A stretch of 60,256 nt of DNA, taken from contig SBHC01000057.1 of assembly GCA_006226375.1 (NCBI GenBank), positions 1 to 60,256 of the forward strand, given 5' to 3'. Position 1 is the stretch's first letter, and each line of letters opens with the position of its first letter. This document shows positions 18,148 to 28,794 of this stretch, in pieces. The notes below the pieces were generated by a model, which worked only from the letters and a program-made list of their open reading frames with translations, ran no database searches and was not told where the DNA came from. The DNA is from Deltaproteobacteria bacterium (GTDB lineage Bacteria > Myxococcota_C > UBA6777). Made by a program: the position numbers and the translations under genes.

Positions 18148-18553
18148 ATGTCAAAATGGATTCAAATTGTAACTATGTCGCTCGTTCTAGGTTTGGGGGG
18201 TGTTACACGTCACCGGATGTTCGATGTTTGGGAAGATGTTTATGAAGAAGAAAAGTCGCTCCCAGCTTCGAAAGGAAAAGCGCGCCAAGTTCGAGAAAAT
18301 GGCGAGGGTTGCGTACGAAAAACTCTCCACCCAAAAAGGATGCGACGGCATCAAAGAAGGCTACACCAAAATCTATAGCTATGCAGCAGGAGGCAAAGAG
18401 CGCCGTACGAAAACAGCGGTTCATCTCGCGAAGTGCGGTCATTGGGAGCTCGTGTTTGGCAAGTTTTCTCGTAGCAACCAACGGTTCTTGAACCATACGA
18501 TGGATGCTTTGGTTGCAGAGAAGCTCCCTGCTCACCAGCAACTCCTGGCGTGA
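18148..18553 (+). pseudogene. Small lipoprotein gene with frameshift in a G run
   Basis: ATG 18148 has AGAGAGGA upstream and starts a signal peptide (MSKWIQIVTMSLVLGLG). A run of six G at 18195-18200 then changes frame. With five G the frame continues as VLHVTGC, a perfect lipobox, and on to the stop at 18553, giving about 134 residues. The mature part is Lys/Arg-rich and helical (KKKSRSQLRKEKRAKFEK), with a later Cys pair and no recognised domain. The break is either a real lesion, slippage-based switching, or an error in a homopolymer. The last looks most likely. Confidence 0.65.
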
Positions 18554-19132
18554 CCGAAATCAGGCTTGCCACTTTATGAAGGATTGGGGGTCGTCCTCTG
18601 ATGCTCGAAAACTCCGAGTGATTGCTTCCACAGATTCGTACTCATACATTCGTCGTCGCGTTCGCATCTATCCTGTCCGTGATGCCTGCCGTTCGGCTCT
18701 TGGTCGCGTTCAAATGCGGAATGAATCAACTCCACAAGGTACCAACCCCATCGATGGCTTGAGTGGACTATCGTTCGCGAACTTTGGGAGGGTTCTGCAT
18801 GGCGCAGAACATGAACCACTGACTTGTGCGGAGGGTCAAACCCCATTCCATCGCTCCATCGCAACTTCGCCCACGATACCTGAGGCACAACGAGATCCTT
18901 GTGCCGCTGCCAGCGACAAACCTGAAAAGCCTGTTCTTTGCATCCGTGTGTAGGGGTCTTTTCTTTGGATTTGGCTTGGGAGATTTCTCTTGCACCAGAG
19001 ATGTTTTATCCTCTATAAACATCAGAGGTATTCATGATTAACAAAGGTCTTGCATCCGAAACATGCGGGCCGCCACACACGGAACATTTCCTTCATTGGC
19101 CAACATGGAGGAGCTTTTCCAAGGAGTCGTTG
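18554..19132. other. Region with no convincing gene
   Basis: Several ORFs of 70-150 codons overlap on both strands here, but none has a ribosome site, a signal or domain features. It follows a stretch of decayed genes and may be further debris. Confidence 0.4.
18999..19024. promoter_or_regulatory. Operator-like inverted repeat upstream of MAPEG gene
   Basis: GATGTTTTA and TATAAACATC (19000-19008 and 19014-19023) form an A/T-rich dyad. It overlaps a second dyad, CCTCT/AGAGG. It sits about 110 bases before the MAPEG start codon. A repressor site or part of a promoter is possible; no regulator gene adjoins it. Confidence 0.3.
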
Positions 19133-19519
19133 ATGTCTTCAGAATATACATTGCTCTTTTATGCTGCTGTTCTCTTGTTCGTTCACAACCTACTTCCAGC
19201 GGCGTGGTCGGCCACAATTAAGGGGCCCTTTTGGGCGTTTGGAAACCGAGAAGATGCACCCACAGGTGAAGGGTGGGGGGCTCGGGCTCGTCGTGCTGGC
19301 GCTAACTACCTTGAAAATCTTCCAATCTTCGTCATCCTTATGGTTCTTCTTATCCTAAGCAAGAAAGGCAATGTGACAAGCGGCAACGGAGCGAAGCTAT
19401 TCTTGGGCTGTCGTGTCCTTTACATGTTTGTCTATACCGCTGGTATCCCCTACCTTCGTACGGCGCTCTGGGCGGCCTCGATTGCTGGCCTTGTTATGAT
19501 GGCTCTTCCCCTCCTCTAA
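19133..19519 (+). CDS. MAPEG family membrane protein
   Basis: The 128-residue protein starts at ATG 19133, with AAGGAG 6 bases upstream; the longer upstream frame from 19034 is hydrophilic and unlikely. Four transmembrane helices fit the MAPEG fold (membrane-associated eicosanoid and glutathione metabolism proteins). Landmarks are RARRAGANYLENLPIF, with the conserved Asn-x-x-Glu-Asn region, and the RVLYMFVYTAGIPYLRT helix. Bacterial members of this branch are mostly of unknown substrate; some bind glutathione. No partner gene is adjacent. Confidence 0.88.
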   Translation: MSSEYTLLFYAAVLLFVHNLLPAAWSATIKGPFWAFGNREDAPTGEGWGARARRAGANYLENLPIFVILMVLLILSKKGNVTSGNGAKLFLGCRVLYMFVYTAGIPYLRTALWAASIAGLVMMALPLL

Positions 19520-19531
19520 ATCTTTCTTCTT

Positions 19532-20218
19532 TCACCCTTCGTTCTTTTCCTGCTCGTCCTCCAAGAACATCTTCTTAAACTGCGTTGCATCCAACACATC
19601 CCAGCGTGAAAATGGGCTGTTGATGGATGTTTGCGGTGTGTTCACCACGTATCCTCCTGTGTACTTAAGAAACTGATGAGTCGTGTTCATGTATTCTTCA
19701 TACACGGATAACTCTGAGGTCAAAACGCTGAGGGATGTGACAGCCAAGGCTTCGATCTGGGACACGCGCAAACCATCAAATGTGAAATTATCGTTCTTGA
19801 AATTCACAAAACGCTGCAGCTCATTCACTCTCCAAAGATTCACGTCGTACGGTCGATGCTTTTCTCGATAGGTATAAATGGACAGCGCATGTTTGACTTG
19901 AGTTCTTGTGGGGCCATCAAAACACAACAACTCCAGGTTGGTCCATCGGTCGTTGATGTTGACATAGTAGTAATCGTTGTCTTTGCCAAACTCGATGTGC
20001 TCCTGCTTCCAGAGCGTTGGGCAGAAACATTCCACCTCAGGCATCGGCTTGTCTTCGTACAAGATGATGTATTCCGTGTACCACTTCATCGAAACCTCAC
20101 AGACGAATGGGGTTGGGCTTTGCCGTGTCGCATCGAGTGTCCAGGATTTGGACACCCCTTGTACAGACTCCACGAACATAAGCCACAGATAAACTCTGTA
20201 CAGAGCCGCGATAAACAA
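19532..20218 (-). CDS. Hypothetical protein, possible N-terminal hydrophobic segment
   Basis: The frame encodes up to 228 residues. The start is unclear: TTG 20218 and the internal ATG at residue 14 both lack good ribosome sites. The first 20 residues are hydrophobic and aromatic and could anchor the protein. The rest is mixed alpha/beta with many Tyr, Asn and Asp (DNDYYYVNINDRW) and no motif I recognise. It converges on the MAPEG gene with 12 bases between the stops. Even composition and length support a real gene. Confidence 0.5.
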   Translation of the reverse strand: MFIAALYRVYLWLMFVESVQGVSKSWTLDATRQSPTPFVCEVSMKWYTEYIILYEDKPMPEVECFCPTLWKQEHIEFGKDNDYYYVNINDRWTNLELLCFDGPTRTQVKHALSIYTYREKHRPYDVNLWRVNELQRFVNFKNDNFTFDGLRVSQIEALAVTSLSVLTSELSVYEEYMNTTHQFLKYTGGYVVNTPQTSINSPFSRWDVLDATQFKKMFLEDEQEKNEG

Positions 20219-20345
20219 CCTTACACTACGCCAAACATGGGTGTGCCTGTTTCCCTTCTGACAAATATGCTACCTTGCGAAGGACGTGTCGGGTGAAGCT
20301 GTTGTCAGCTTCTCTCACCATGAACTTTGTATGTTTGTTGGGAAA

Positions 20346-22076
20346 ATGCAGATGTTTTGTTTCACCCCAAACCAAGCGAATCAGCCTGTCCAAACACGAA
20401 GAGCAAGCTTGTCTGGGTTGTTTGTTGCTCTTGTTTGGTGGCTCCTTCTGGGGCTTGGTGGCTGTTCCTCGTATGGTCCTCTTCCTTGCAGCGCCCAGGA
20501 GGACTGTCCTTCCTCCTATGTTTGCAATGCAAAGCGATTTGTCTGTGAGCAGCCTTCCAGTGGAACGTCTTGCACACCGGGCACATCCAGGGCTTGTTCT
20601 GCTCCGACTGTCGGCTCTAAAGATTGCGGTCCTGCCCAACAGAAATGTTCCAACCAAGGGGTTTGGGGAGCGTGTGAAGCCCCTGTTCCAACCAGCCGGG
20701 ACTTTTGCAATGACAACATCGACAACGACTGCAACGGCAAGGTCGATGACAACTGTGTGGAAGGATGCAAGCAAGATACGGATTGCACTCAAGGCCAGAC
20801 CTGTACGAACGGGCGTTGTCAGGCGCTCTCTTGTTCAGGAAATGCGTCGCTGCAGTGCTCCAATGTTTGCGTGAACCCACAGACCGATCCCAAGCATTGT
20901 GGCGGCTGTGACAAAGCCTGTGCCAGCGGGCAGTTTTGTTCGCAAGGTTCTTGCTTGTGCCCTTTCGGTAAGGACGAATGCAACGGAGCCTGTGTGGATT
21001 TACAAGCCAACGACTCGCACTGTGGAGCGTGTGGAACAGCGTGTTCGCAAGGTCAACGTTGCGCGCAAGGCCAATGTGCGCTGCCTTGCCAAGAAACTCC
21101 CGAAACGTGCGATGGCAAAGACAACAACTGCAACGGAAGAATTGATGACTTCGTCTGTGAGACGTTTCGTCGCCCGTACTTGCTTCAACGCTTTTCAGGG
21201 GTCAGCGGCTACAGGGCGATTGGGAACTCTGTGTTGGTCTCGTCCTCGTCGGGTGGTGCGTTTGATACGCTGTTGCCTCAGTCTTCGGCCAAGCTCTCTT
21301 TGCCCGAAAAGGCTCAGATTCAACAGGTGCTCTTGTTTTGGGGAGGAAGCACTGGGGAGAGTCCTGATACGGATGTTTCCATGCAGTGGCCCGGTGAAAA
21401 ACAGCCTATCTCCATCAAAGCCGAGCACTGTTCTCGGGTTGGAGCGCTGGAAGATCGGGACGCCTTCTTTTGCCTGAAGGATGTTACAAGCCAACTGGCC
21501 TCTGCGACGGCGACACAAGGGGAAGTGATCGTTGGCAACCTTCTGGTTAAGAAAGGGGACTGCACTAAGGAGCCTACGTTTTGCAAGGAGCGGTTTGGGG
21601 CCTGGTCGCTTGTGGTGGTGTATCGGATTCCTGAGAAAGCTACAGGAAAGGTTCTACTGTCTTATGGCTTTGCGGATCTTAACAACGCCAATGTATCGCC
21701 TTCCAGCTCCATGTTTGATATGGGTCCTGTGACTCTTCGTTCCGAAGGAGTGACTCGCTTCACGTTGTTGGGGATGGGTGGAGATTCTGCAAACGTCGCT
21801 TCCAAATCCCACCATGACTTTCTTGATGTTCAGACCGGACGTGGACAAAAATGGTATCTTCTTCATCAAGAAGAGAACAAAGACATTTGGGATAGCTCCA
21901 CTGCGCCCCATCTGGACATCGACTCTTATATCCTTGTGGATCTGGCAACAAAGTTATTCTCTCCAGGCACATATACCTTTACGTTTCGCACGCGCTCGGT
22001 GCTTCCTGGTACGGTGTCTTCGGGCGACCCTATGTTTTTGGGGTACGCGTTGTTGGGAGTGAATCTCAGTGACTAG
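20346..22076 (+). CDS. Lipoprotein with Cys-rich Stig1-like and MopE-like segments
   Basis: The protein has 576 residues from ATG 20346; starts at 20331 or 20352 are also possible. The signal peptide ends in LLLGLGGC. The first 280 mature residues are disulfide-rich. They include two copies of NDNIDNDCNG/GKDNNCNGRIDD, the Asp/Asn loops of MopE-like putative calcium-binding repeats, and two Stig1-like units (HCGGCDKACASGQFC, HCGACGTACSQGQRC). The C-terminal 300 residues form a beta-rich domain of unknown type (VLVSSSSGGAFDTLLP, SYILVDLATKLFSPGTYTF). A surface-anchored adhesion or binding protein is likely. It is related in style to the giant lipoprotein at 47906-51820. Confidence 0.8.
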   Translation: MQMFCFTPNQANQPVQTRRASLSGLFVALVWWLLLGLGGCSSYGPLPCSAQEDCPSSYVCNAKRFVCEQPSSGTSCTPGTSRACSAPTVGSKDCGPAQQKCSNQGVWGACEAPVPTSRDFCNDNIDNDCNGKVDDNCVEGCKQDTDCTQGQTCTNGRCQALSCSGNASLQCSNVCVNPQTDPKHCGGCDKACASGQFCSQGSCLCPFGKDECNGACVDLQANDSHCGACGTACSQGQRCAQGQCALPCQETPETCDGKDNNCNGRIDDFVCETFRRPYLLQRFSGVSGYRAIGNSVLVSSSSGGAFDTLLPQSSAKLSLPEKAQIQQVLLFWGGSTGESPDTDVSMQWPGEKQPISIKAEHCSRVGALEDRDAFFCLKDVTSQLASATATQGEVIVGNLLVKKGDCTKEPTFCKERFGAWSLVVVYRIPEKATGKVLLSYGFADLNNANVSPSSSMFDMGPVTLRSEGVTRFTLLGMGGDSANVASKSHHDFLDVQTGRGQKWYLLHQEENKDIWDSSTAPHLDIDSYILVDLATKLFSPGTYTFTFRTRSVLPGTVSSGDPMFLGYALLGVNLSD

Positions 22077-22169
22077 GTGTGTGGAGAGAAGGCCAAGCTT
22101 GACAATACGGTTGCTTTCTTTCAACGTTCCAACCTGAAGAATGCGGCTGTTCGCGAAAGGAGCGCAAGC

Positions 22170-25100
22170 GTGGAGACTCTCCAACTCAAAGTGCTGGGCC
22201 CGTGTGAAATCGAATGGCGGGGAACGCCTATCCCTGCGTTTGCGACGGAGAAGATTCTGGCTCTTTTTGTGTATCTGTGTCTTGCATCTGGGCAAGCCCA
22301 CCGACGTGACTCGTTGGCTTCTCTGTTGTGGTCCAACTGGGAGCCCGCGGCCTCCAAGAAGAATCTACGCCAGTCTTTGCACCGCTTGAAACAAACTTTG
22401 GAGAAAGTGGAAGCGGGACTCGCAGACAACGTTCTCCAAATTACTCGCCAGGAAGTGCAGGTTAATGAGGATTGCATCAAGGTGGATGCTCTCATGCTGG
22501 AAGAAGCCATCGCACAGTACGAGCAGACAGACCTCGCGAAAGATGCTTCTGCGCTTCAAGCGCTCTCCGAGCTTACCGCGAGTTACCGGGGCGAACTGTT
22601 GGCTGCGTTCGACTTCGGAGATGAGCCAGCTTTTGGTGAGTGGCTTCGATTAAAACGTGAGGCTCTTCATCAGGCATACCAGAAGCTTCTCGCGAGACTT
22701 GCCGAGGCTTTCAAGCAACGAGGTGACTACGAACAGGCCGAAGGATGCCTGGGCAAATGGCTTGAGTTGGAGCCTTGGAGCGAGGAGGCCCACCGCGAAA
22801 AGATGCACGTGCTCGCGTTGAGCGGTCAGCGAAGCGCAGCTCTTGCTCAATACCATACGTGTGTGGAAGTTTTGTTGTCGGAGTTTCAGGCCGATCCTGC
22901 GGATGAAACGGTAGAGTTGTACGAACAGATCCATTACGAAGAGGTGGGAGGCGAGCGTCCTCTCGACAAAGGTGGACTTCATCATTTTCCTGCAGGTGTT
23001 ACGTCGTTTGTGGGACGCAACGTCGAACTCGAAGAGCTAACAGAACAAATCCTTCACGGCGAGCATCGTTTGTTCTCGTTGCTTGGTACCGGTGGAACGG
23101 GCAAAACACGCTTGGCGATTGAGCTGGCCCAGCGTGTCGCTGGAAAGCCTCATCCTTTTCGTGACGGTATCTATTGGGTGTCGCTTTCATCACTGGCACA
23201 AACGGATCGTTTGCCCTCGGCGTTGGCGCAAAATCTGGGCCTTGCGATGCAGATGTCGGATGAATTGGAGGAACGGCTCCATGACTTCCTGCGCGCTCGG
23301 CATGTTCTCCTGGTTTGGGACAACTTTGAGCATTTGTTGCAGGCCAATATATTCTTGGGCCGCTTGCTGGAGCAGTCTCCTCATCTCAAAATGCTGGTGA
23401 CATCGCGGATACCACTCAATTTGTCATCCGAGTATCGATACCAGGTTCGAGGGTTGTCACTGGAGAGCGCTTCCCAACTCTTCTTGCACCGAGCCAAGCA
23501 GGTTGGGGGGGAAGTTGACCCTGAGCGCGACTCCTCCATCATTGAGGAGATCTGCCAACATGTGGAGGGTCTGCCCCTGGCAATTGAGTTGGCTGCGTCT
23601 TGGACACGCTCCTTGTCGTGCCAGGATATCGTCGAAGAGGTTCAACAAGATTTGGATTTTCTTCAGGGTGAGTGGGGCGATCTGCCGGAGAGGCAACGTA
23701 GCATTCGCAACATCTTTGCTCATTCGTTGTCCATGTTGGAGGACAAACAGCGGGACGTCTTGCACCAGGCCACTGTGTTTCAGGGAGGCTTCTCCGCGCA
23801 GGCTGCACGGAAAGTTTTGGGCACTTCCCTCCGTGTCTTGTCCCACTTGACGGACCACGCGTTGTTGTACCGCTCGGAAGATAGTCGGTATAGCATTCAT
23901 ACGTTGCTCAGTCAGTTTCTCCAATCTGATGCGCAGCCCAATGAAGACTTGTTGGTGAGCTACAGACAGTTCTTCTTGTCCCTTTTGCAGACGCAGGTCA
24001 AAGAGCTGGTGGGGAACTCTCCCGCTGACGCGATGCGGTTGATGAAGCAAGAGATTGATAACATCCGAAAAGCATGGGTGCTATCGGTTCAAGCTTGTGA
24101 TGTGTCTTTGTTGCTCGCATCTGTCGATAGCCTGACACATTTGATGCGAATTGTAGGGTTGTTCTCGGAGGGGAACGAACTCTTGCGCCAGGCGATTCAA
24201 ATGCTGGAGTCGGATGATTCCCCAACAAGCAAGGAAACCGCTCTTGTCTTCGAGTTGTATCGGACTTATTTGCTCGTTGAGTTTGGTCAGCCGGCGCTCA
24301 GCTTGTTGGAGACCATCGAGGAGCAAGGTGAACTGGAGAGTAGCACCAAGATTCTTCCTGCCTTTTTGCCCTTTGTTCGAGGTCTTGTTCATCTCAACTT
24401 GGGTGAGCATGGTCAGGCCATCGCAAAGCTTGAAGAAGCGCTGGAGAAATACAAAGGAACGGCCGATGTGTTTGGTCGCTCAGCTATCTACAGCAAGCTG
24501 GGCTTCCTCTACTACCTAAGAAGCGACTACGACAAATCCATTGCCTGGGCTGAAGAGGGGCAAGCGTTTGATCGTGATACGGGTTACCTTTTTGGCTTAA
24601 CCGAAAAGTTTGGAGTGATGGGGTTTTGCTACACTGGGCTTGGGCAATTACAGAGAGCGTACGAGCATATCCGAGAGGGTCTTGATAACGCACAGCGACT
24701 CGACTCTCGCATTGACATTGCCCGGTACTCCAACAACATCGGCAGTGTTCTGAGGATTATGGGGCGTGTGGACGAAGCACTGGAATACCAGATGGAGGCT
24801 GCGCAACGTTTTGCCGAGCTGGGTCTCAAACAGTACGGGATGACCACATTCTCCAACATTGGGACCATTCATTGGATGCAGGGTCGTTACCAACTGGCGC
24901 TCAAGTACATCCAGAAGTCGATCCAGGAGTTTGAAGCCATCGGCTTGAAGGGAAGGGCGGAGATGGTTCGGCTCAACCTGGGTCATCTGCTGATTGATCT
25001 GGGGCGGTTTGTGGAAGCCGAGGAGCAAATCCAGCGTGCTTTGGAGCAAAACAAGAAAAGTCAGCAGGTTGCAGAAGAGGCTCGCGCTCTCTCCATTCTG

Positions 25101-25577
25101 GGCAAGCTGAAATGTTATACAGGTCCTCCAGAAGAGGCGTTGGCCATTCTTCAAGATGCGGCAGACAACCTTCGCTCGTGCAAAAGCAAACGAGAGCTGT
25201 GCCTTTGCCTACTTTGGTTGGCGGAGTTGCTTTGGAGTGAAGAGGAGGCGAAGGCCGCTCAAGAAGCAAACGACGAAGCGCTGGCCTGTGCCCAAGAGCT
25301 GAACGACACGCTGTTGATAGTCCGGTCCAAAGCCTTGCAAGCTCAGCTTATGGCCGAGCAGGGGCAAGATGACAAAGCCATCGAGCTTCTTCGCAATGCC
25401 CTCGCATCGGAGAACCTGGAGCTTGCTTCGGATGCGGAGCTATGGGAAGCCATGTGGCTTGTTCGACAGACCAAGGACGACCGAGACAAAGCCCTTCCGC
25501 TCCTGCAGCAACTCCACCAACGACACCCCAATGTCCGTAACAAGAAGCGCTTGGCCCGGATTCGCGCAGCGTTATAG
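22170..25577 (+). CDS. SARP-type transcriptional regulator with NB-ARC ATPase and TPR repeats
   Basis: The protein has 1135 residues from GTG 22170, with AAGGAG 8 bases upstream; the longer frame back to 22077 is not needed. It contains an OmpR/SARP winged helix (LQLKVLGPCEIEWRGTPIPA, then RRDSLASLLWSN) at about 1-90 and a BTAD helical domain at about 95-250. An AfsR-like STAND ATPase follows, with Walker A LLGTGGTGKTRLA, Walker B HVLLVWDNFEHLL and GLPLAIELAASW. TPR repeats fill about 680-1130. By family this is a large multidomain switch that binds DNA when ATP and an inducer are bound. Targets are unknown. The collapsed toxin-like gene just downstream is in the same orientation. Confidence 0.88.
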   Translation: METLQLKVLGPCEIEWRGTPIPAFATEKILALFVYLCLASGQAHRRDSLASLLWSNWEPAASKKNLRQSLHRLKQTLEKVEAGLADNVLQITRQEVQVNEDCIKVDALMLEEAIAQYEQTDLAKDASALQALSELTASYRGELLAAFDFGDEPAFGEWLRLKREALHQAYQKLLARLAEAFKQRGDYEQAEGCLGKWLELEPWSEEAHREKMHVLALSGQRSAALAQYHTCVEVLLSEFQADPADETVELYEQIHYEEVGGERPLDKGGLHHFPAGVTSFVGRNVELEELTEQILHGEHRLFSLLGTGGTGKTRLAIELAQRVAGKPHPFRDGIYWVSLSSLAQTDRLPSALAQNLGLAMQMSDELEERLHDFLRARHVLLVWDNFEHLLQANIFLGRLLEQSPHLKMLVTSRIPLNLSSEYRYQVRGLSLESASQLFLHRAKQVGGEVDPERDSSIIEEICQHVEGLPLAIELAASWTRSLSCQDIVEEVQQDLDFLQGEWGDLPERQRSIRNIFAHSLSMLEDKQRDVLHQATVFQGGFSAQAARKVLGTSLRVLSHLTDHALLYRSEDSRYSIHTLLSQFLQSDAQPNEDLLVSYRQFFLSLLQTQVKELVGNSPADAMRLMKQEIDNIRKAWVLSVQACDVSLLLASVDSLTHLMRIVGLFSEGNELLRQAIQMLESDDSPTSKETALVFELYRTYLLVEFGQPALSLLETIEEQGELESSTKILPAFLPFVRGLVHLNLGEHGQAIAKLEEALEKYKGTADVFGRSAIYSKLGFLYYLRSDYDKSIAWAEEGQAFDRDTGYLFGLTEKFGVMGFCYTGLGQLQRAYEHIREGLDNAQRLDSRIDIARYSNNIGSVLRIMGRVDEALEYQMEAAQRFAELGLKQYGMTTFSNIGTIHWMQGRYQLALKYIQKSIQEFEAIGLKGRAEMVRLNLGHLLIDLGRFVEAEEQIQRALEQNKKSQQVAEEARALSILGKLKCYTGPPEEALAILQDAADNLRSCKSKRELCLCLLWLAELLWSEEEAKAAQEANDEALACAQELNDTLLIVRSKALQAQLMAEQGQDDKAIELLRNALASENLELASDAELWEAMWLVRQTKDDRDKALPLLQQLHQRHPNVRNKKRLARIRAAL

Positions 25578-25703
25578 ACGGAGCCCCCATCTTTTTTCAC
25601 AAAATTTGAAGAATCGAACTCTCCCCTTGCACCTACTGTCCGAATGTTTGCTGTTCAGGTTGCGGAGGTAGGTTCCTGCTTCTGCCAGGAGGAGATTCGG
25701 ATC

Positions 25704-28700
25704 GTGCGACGAACAAAAAGTATTTGGATCTTGGTGTGTGTTTGCTGTTGGGGATGGGCAGGAGCGGTCTTTGCCCAAGGAGCATCCGGAGTTTCTCCGA
25801 ACGTGCTTGTCTTGCCCCAAGGGCCAGGCTCGATTGGTGGAGTCGGCGAAAACGTCCAGGCCAACTTGAACATGGGGCTTATGAGCTATTCGGTTCGGAT
25901 CCTCAAACAGCCGCATGGTCACGATGCCGACTTCCTTGGGCTTGAACTTTGCCAACCGTGAAGCCGACTTCATCGACATCAACGGTGATGGTCTACCCGA
26001 CGTGGTGAACACGGCGAACCCCAAGCATGTGTTTCACCTCAACCAATTAACGTTGACATCCACTCTTCAGCAAGACAAGCATGACTTTCCTTCGTCACTG
26101 GTAACCTCCAATCCCACGGAGACCTCTGCCAAGCTCTCCAGTCCTTCGGTCCAGCTGCTGGACTTTGATGGTGACGGCTACACCGATCTTGTCGACGCCG
26201 TTACCAACAAGATCTATCTCAACAAAGGGAACACCAAGTGGGAAAGCAATGTGCAGACGTTGCAGAGCTATCCCATCACCAACAACGATCCCAACGTTCG
26301 CTTCTTTGATTACAACGGCGACAAGAAAATCGACATCCTCCGTAGCGATGGCTCTGCAACGAGCTACTGGGTGAACGATGGAAAAGGCTCGTGGCAGCGT
26401 GTCACTGGCGGTGACAACATCGGGCTTGGATTTAGCAAAGATCGTCTTCGCCTTATTGACATCAACGGCGATGGGTTGATGGATGTATGACGGCCTACGT
26501 CGACTCCTCTCGATTGAAGAAGATGGCAAGCCAGACACCAAGATTGCACACAGCTATGACAAGGTTGATCCTGGCCTTCCTACCGCTACGTTTACAAGCG
26601 GACGACGTGTGAAAACCACCTTCCCTGGTGGAGCGATTCATTACTCGTACAACACTCGCGGTAATGTCGCGTTGGCCCGTCGTACTTTGATGGGAGTTAC
26701 CTTTGACTTTGCGAGCATCTACAACAACACGAACTCTCAACTTTCCTATACGTTTCCGAACGGTACGAAGCAAGCGTACACGTATGATCTTGGAGCCCGC
26801 ATAACAGCTGTCGCTGGCAAGATTGATGGGGTGACCTACGAGGCTTCGGGTGCCATTTCCTCTTGGAAAGCTGCCAACTGTATCCAAACGTCCTACAAGT
26901 ACTCCAACGTTGAGCGCCTCCAACAAATCGACGTTGGCGCTGGAAAAGTGATGACGCTGGATTATACGCTGGATTCTCGCGGCAACATCAACACCTGGAA
27001 TCAGAAGCATGGCTCCAGTTCGTTCGCACATACCTACTCCTACGATAGCATCTACCGTCTCACGAAAGCTGACGTGGCGAACAGCGCCGAAGTGATTACG
27101 GTGAAGCAAGATGACTTGCACAACCTGACAGAGAAAATCTCTAGCTTGGGGGACAAAAGCATCGCTCATATTGGTAGCTATAGCTATGACCCCAAACGGG
27201 TGCATGCCGCTACACAGATTGGGACGCTTAAGCTTGCTTATGATGCTTCAGGTCAGACCATTCAGCAGGGCGACTGGAAGCACGATTGGGACTTTCTCGG
27301 ACGGCGAACGCAAACCTCCAAAGGTGGAACTGTTGTTGGGCGGTATTGGTACGATCACTCTCGTCGCCGAGTTGTTCGTGAGGAGAACGGCCTGCATACC
27401 TTCTACATCAACAAGCAGTACGAGATCCGTGAAGGCGCGGTTGTCACTTATGTTAAGGTCGGTGAAGATCGGTTTGCCGGGACTTGGACAGTCAAAGGAA
27501 CCGAGACCTTTTTTGATGACCTGGCACCGGCCACTGGCGCTCAGCAACTGCAGCCCCAACCTGACGGTGCTATCACCGCGGCGGATGCTTGGTTGTACCA
27601 CGCAAACCGAAACAAAGTGTTGCAGGTTGCCTCTGTTAAGACTCGACCTGTGGACCTGGACCTCACCCAAGATATGTTGGAGTCAGCCACACAGCGTATG
27701 CTGCTTGGCGCCGACACGGAAGTGACCCACTACTACCACGTTGACCACCTCGGAAGCGTTCGAGCGATCACGAATGCAACAGGCAATGTGGTGCAACGAA
27801 CACATTACTACCCGTATGGTTCGATCCGCGAGCAAACCGGAGACACAAGCCTCTTCAGCTATGGCTACCAAGGCAGCGAGTGGGATAGTGCGACGCGAAC
27901 CAACTATTATGGACTTCGCTCTCTTGACCCCAAATCAGGACGGTGGCTGACGCCAGATCCTGTGTACGCCGAAATTAACGGACTGACCGACGAGTTCAAT
28001 AGCTATGGAATGGTGCTCAACAATCCCATCCGCATGCGGGATATCCAAGGGGGTCTCAGTGTCGATCAAACTGCCTTGAATGTTCTCATCGGAGTTGGCA
28101 CCGCTGCTGTTGTGGGAGGGATTGCAACAGGGGTTGGCATTGCTGTCCACATTCGCAATGTGGGTAGGAAGGCCGACGCCGCCAACCAAGCAGCACGAGG
28201 TGCCCGCAATATTAATTTTGCCGAACTTGCACCGCAAGTCACTCCTGGCGGTGGGGATGATGCTCCACGTCGAAGCAGCGCGAGTCTGGCGCGTCCAGAA
28301 GCTGCCGTCGAGGCGAGAGGTCGTGGCCGAAGTGGTAGCGGTAGTATTGCAAGACCTGACACTCCGGGTGGAACTCCTGGTCGTGCTTCGGTTCCCGGAG
28401 CTCCTGCCGCGTTGCGTTCTGCTTCGATTGCTGTGCCTGCAACGCCTCTTGGCCCAGGAACGGCTGGAGCCATCGGAGAACCCGATGTTCCAGAACCTGG
28501 CTTCCAGCGTCGTCGTGGCTCCTCGGTGGAAGGGTTTGCCAGACCCCAGGCCTTCTCCCAGGTCGAAGGCTTCCCCGACCGTCGGCGTAGTTCCGCGGTC
28601 TCTGTCGAAGGAGAAGGTCCTGCTCGAACGGGTAATCCCTACCGACGTGCTCGTGCTCGAAGCGCCTCCATTGGCCGGCAACGTCGTGGCTCTGCAGGTC

Positions 28701-28738
28701 GTCGTGGAAGTACTGGACGTATCCGACGTAAACGATAA
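25704..28738 (+). pseudogene. Collapsed SpvB/TcaC-Rhs toxin-like gene, three frames
   Basis: GTG 25704 has AGGAGGAG upstream and begins a signal peptide ending in AVFAQG. The SpvB-like start LPQGPGSIGGVGENVQANLN is complete, but at about 25940 it jumps, in another frame, to FG-GAP/VCBS sequence (FIDINGDGLPDV, LLDFDGDGYTDLV, FFDYNGDKKIDIL). At about 26485 it jumps again, in the third frame, to Rhs YD-repeats (MYDGLRRLLSIEEDG onward). These end in the Rhs core border (YYGLRSLDPKSGRWLTPDP) at about 27970. The family normally has over 2000 residues; here most of the SpvB domain and early Rhs region are gone. The tail after the core is about 200 residues, Arg/Ser/Gly/Pro-rich and strongly basic. 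The last frame alone is open for 751 codons, so it may still be expressed. Confidence 0.75.
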
Positions 28739-28794
28739 ACCCACTCCCTTTGGCGACAATGATTGTTGACACTTGTTGTCTCTCATCGTTTACG
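28727..28794. repeat. Perfect 10-bp inverted repeat around the end of the Rhs-like gene
   Basis: CGTAAACGAT at 28727-28736 and ATCGTTTACG at 28785-28794 are exact reverse complements separated by 48 bases. The loop itself has a small hairpin (ACAATGATTGT). It could be a transcript-end structure, although no T run follows directly, or a scar of rearrangement. Confidence 0.45.
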
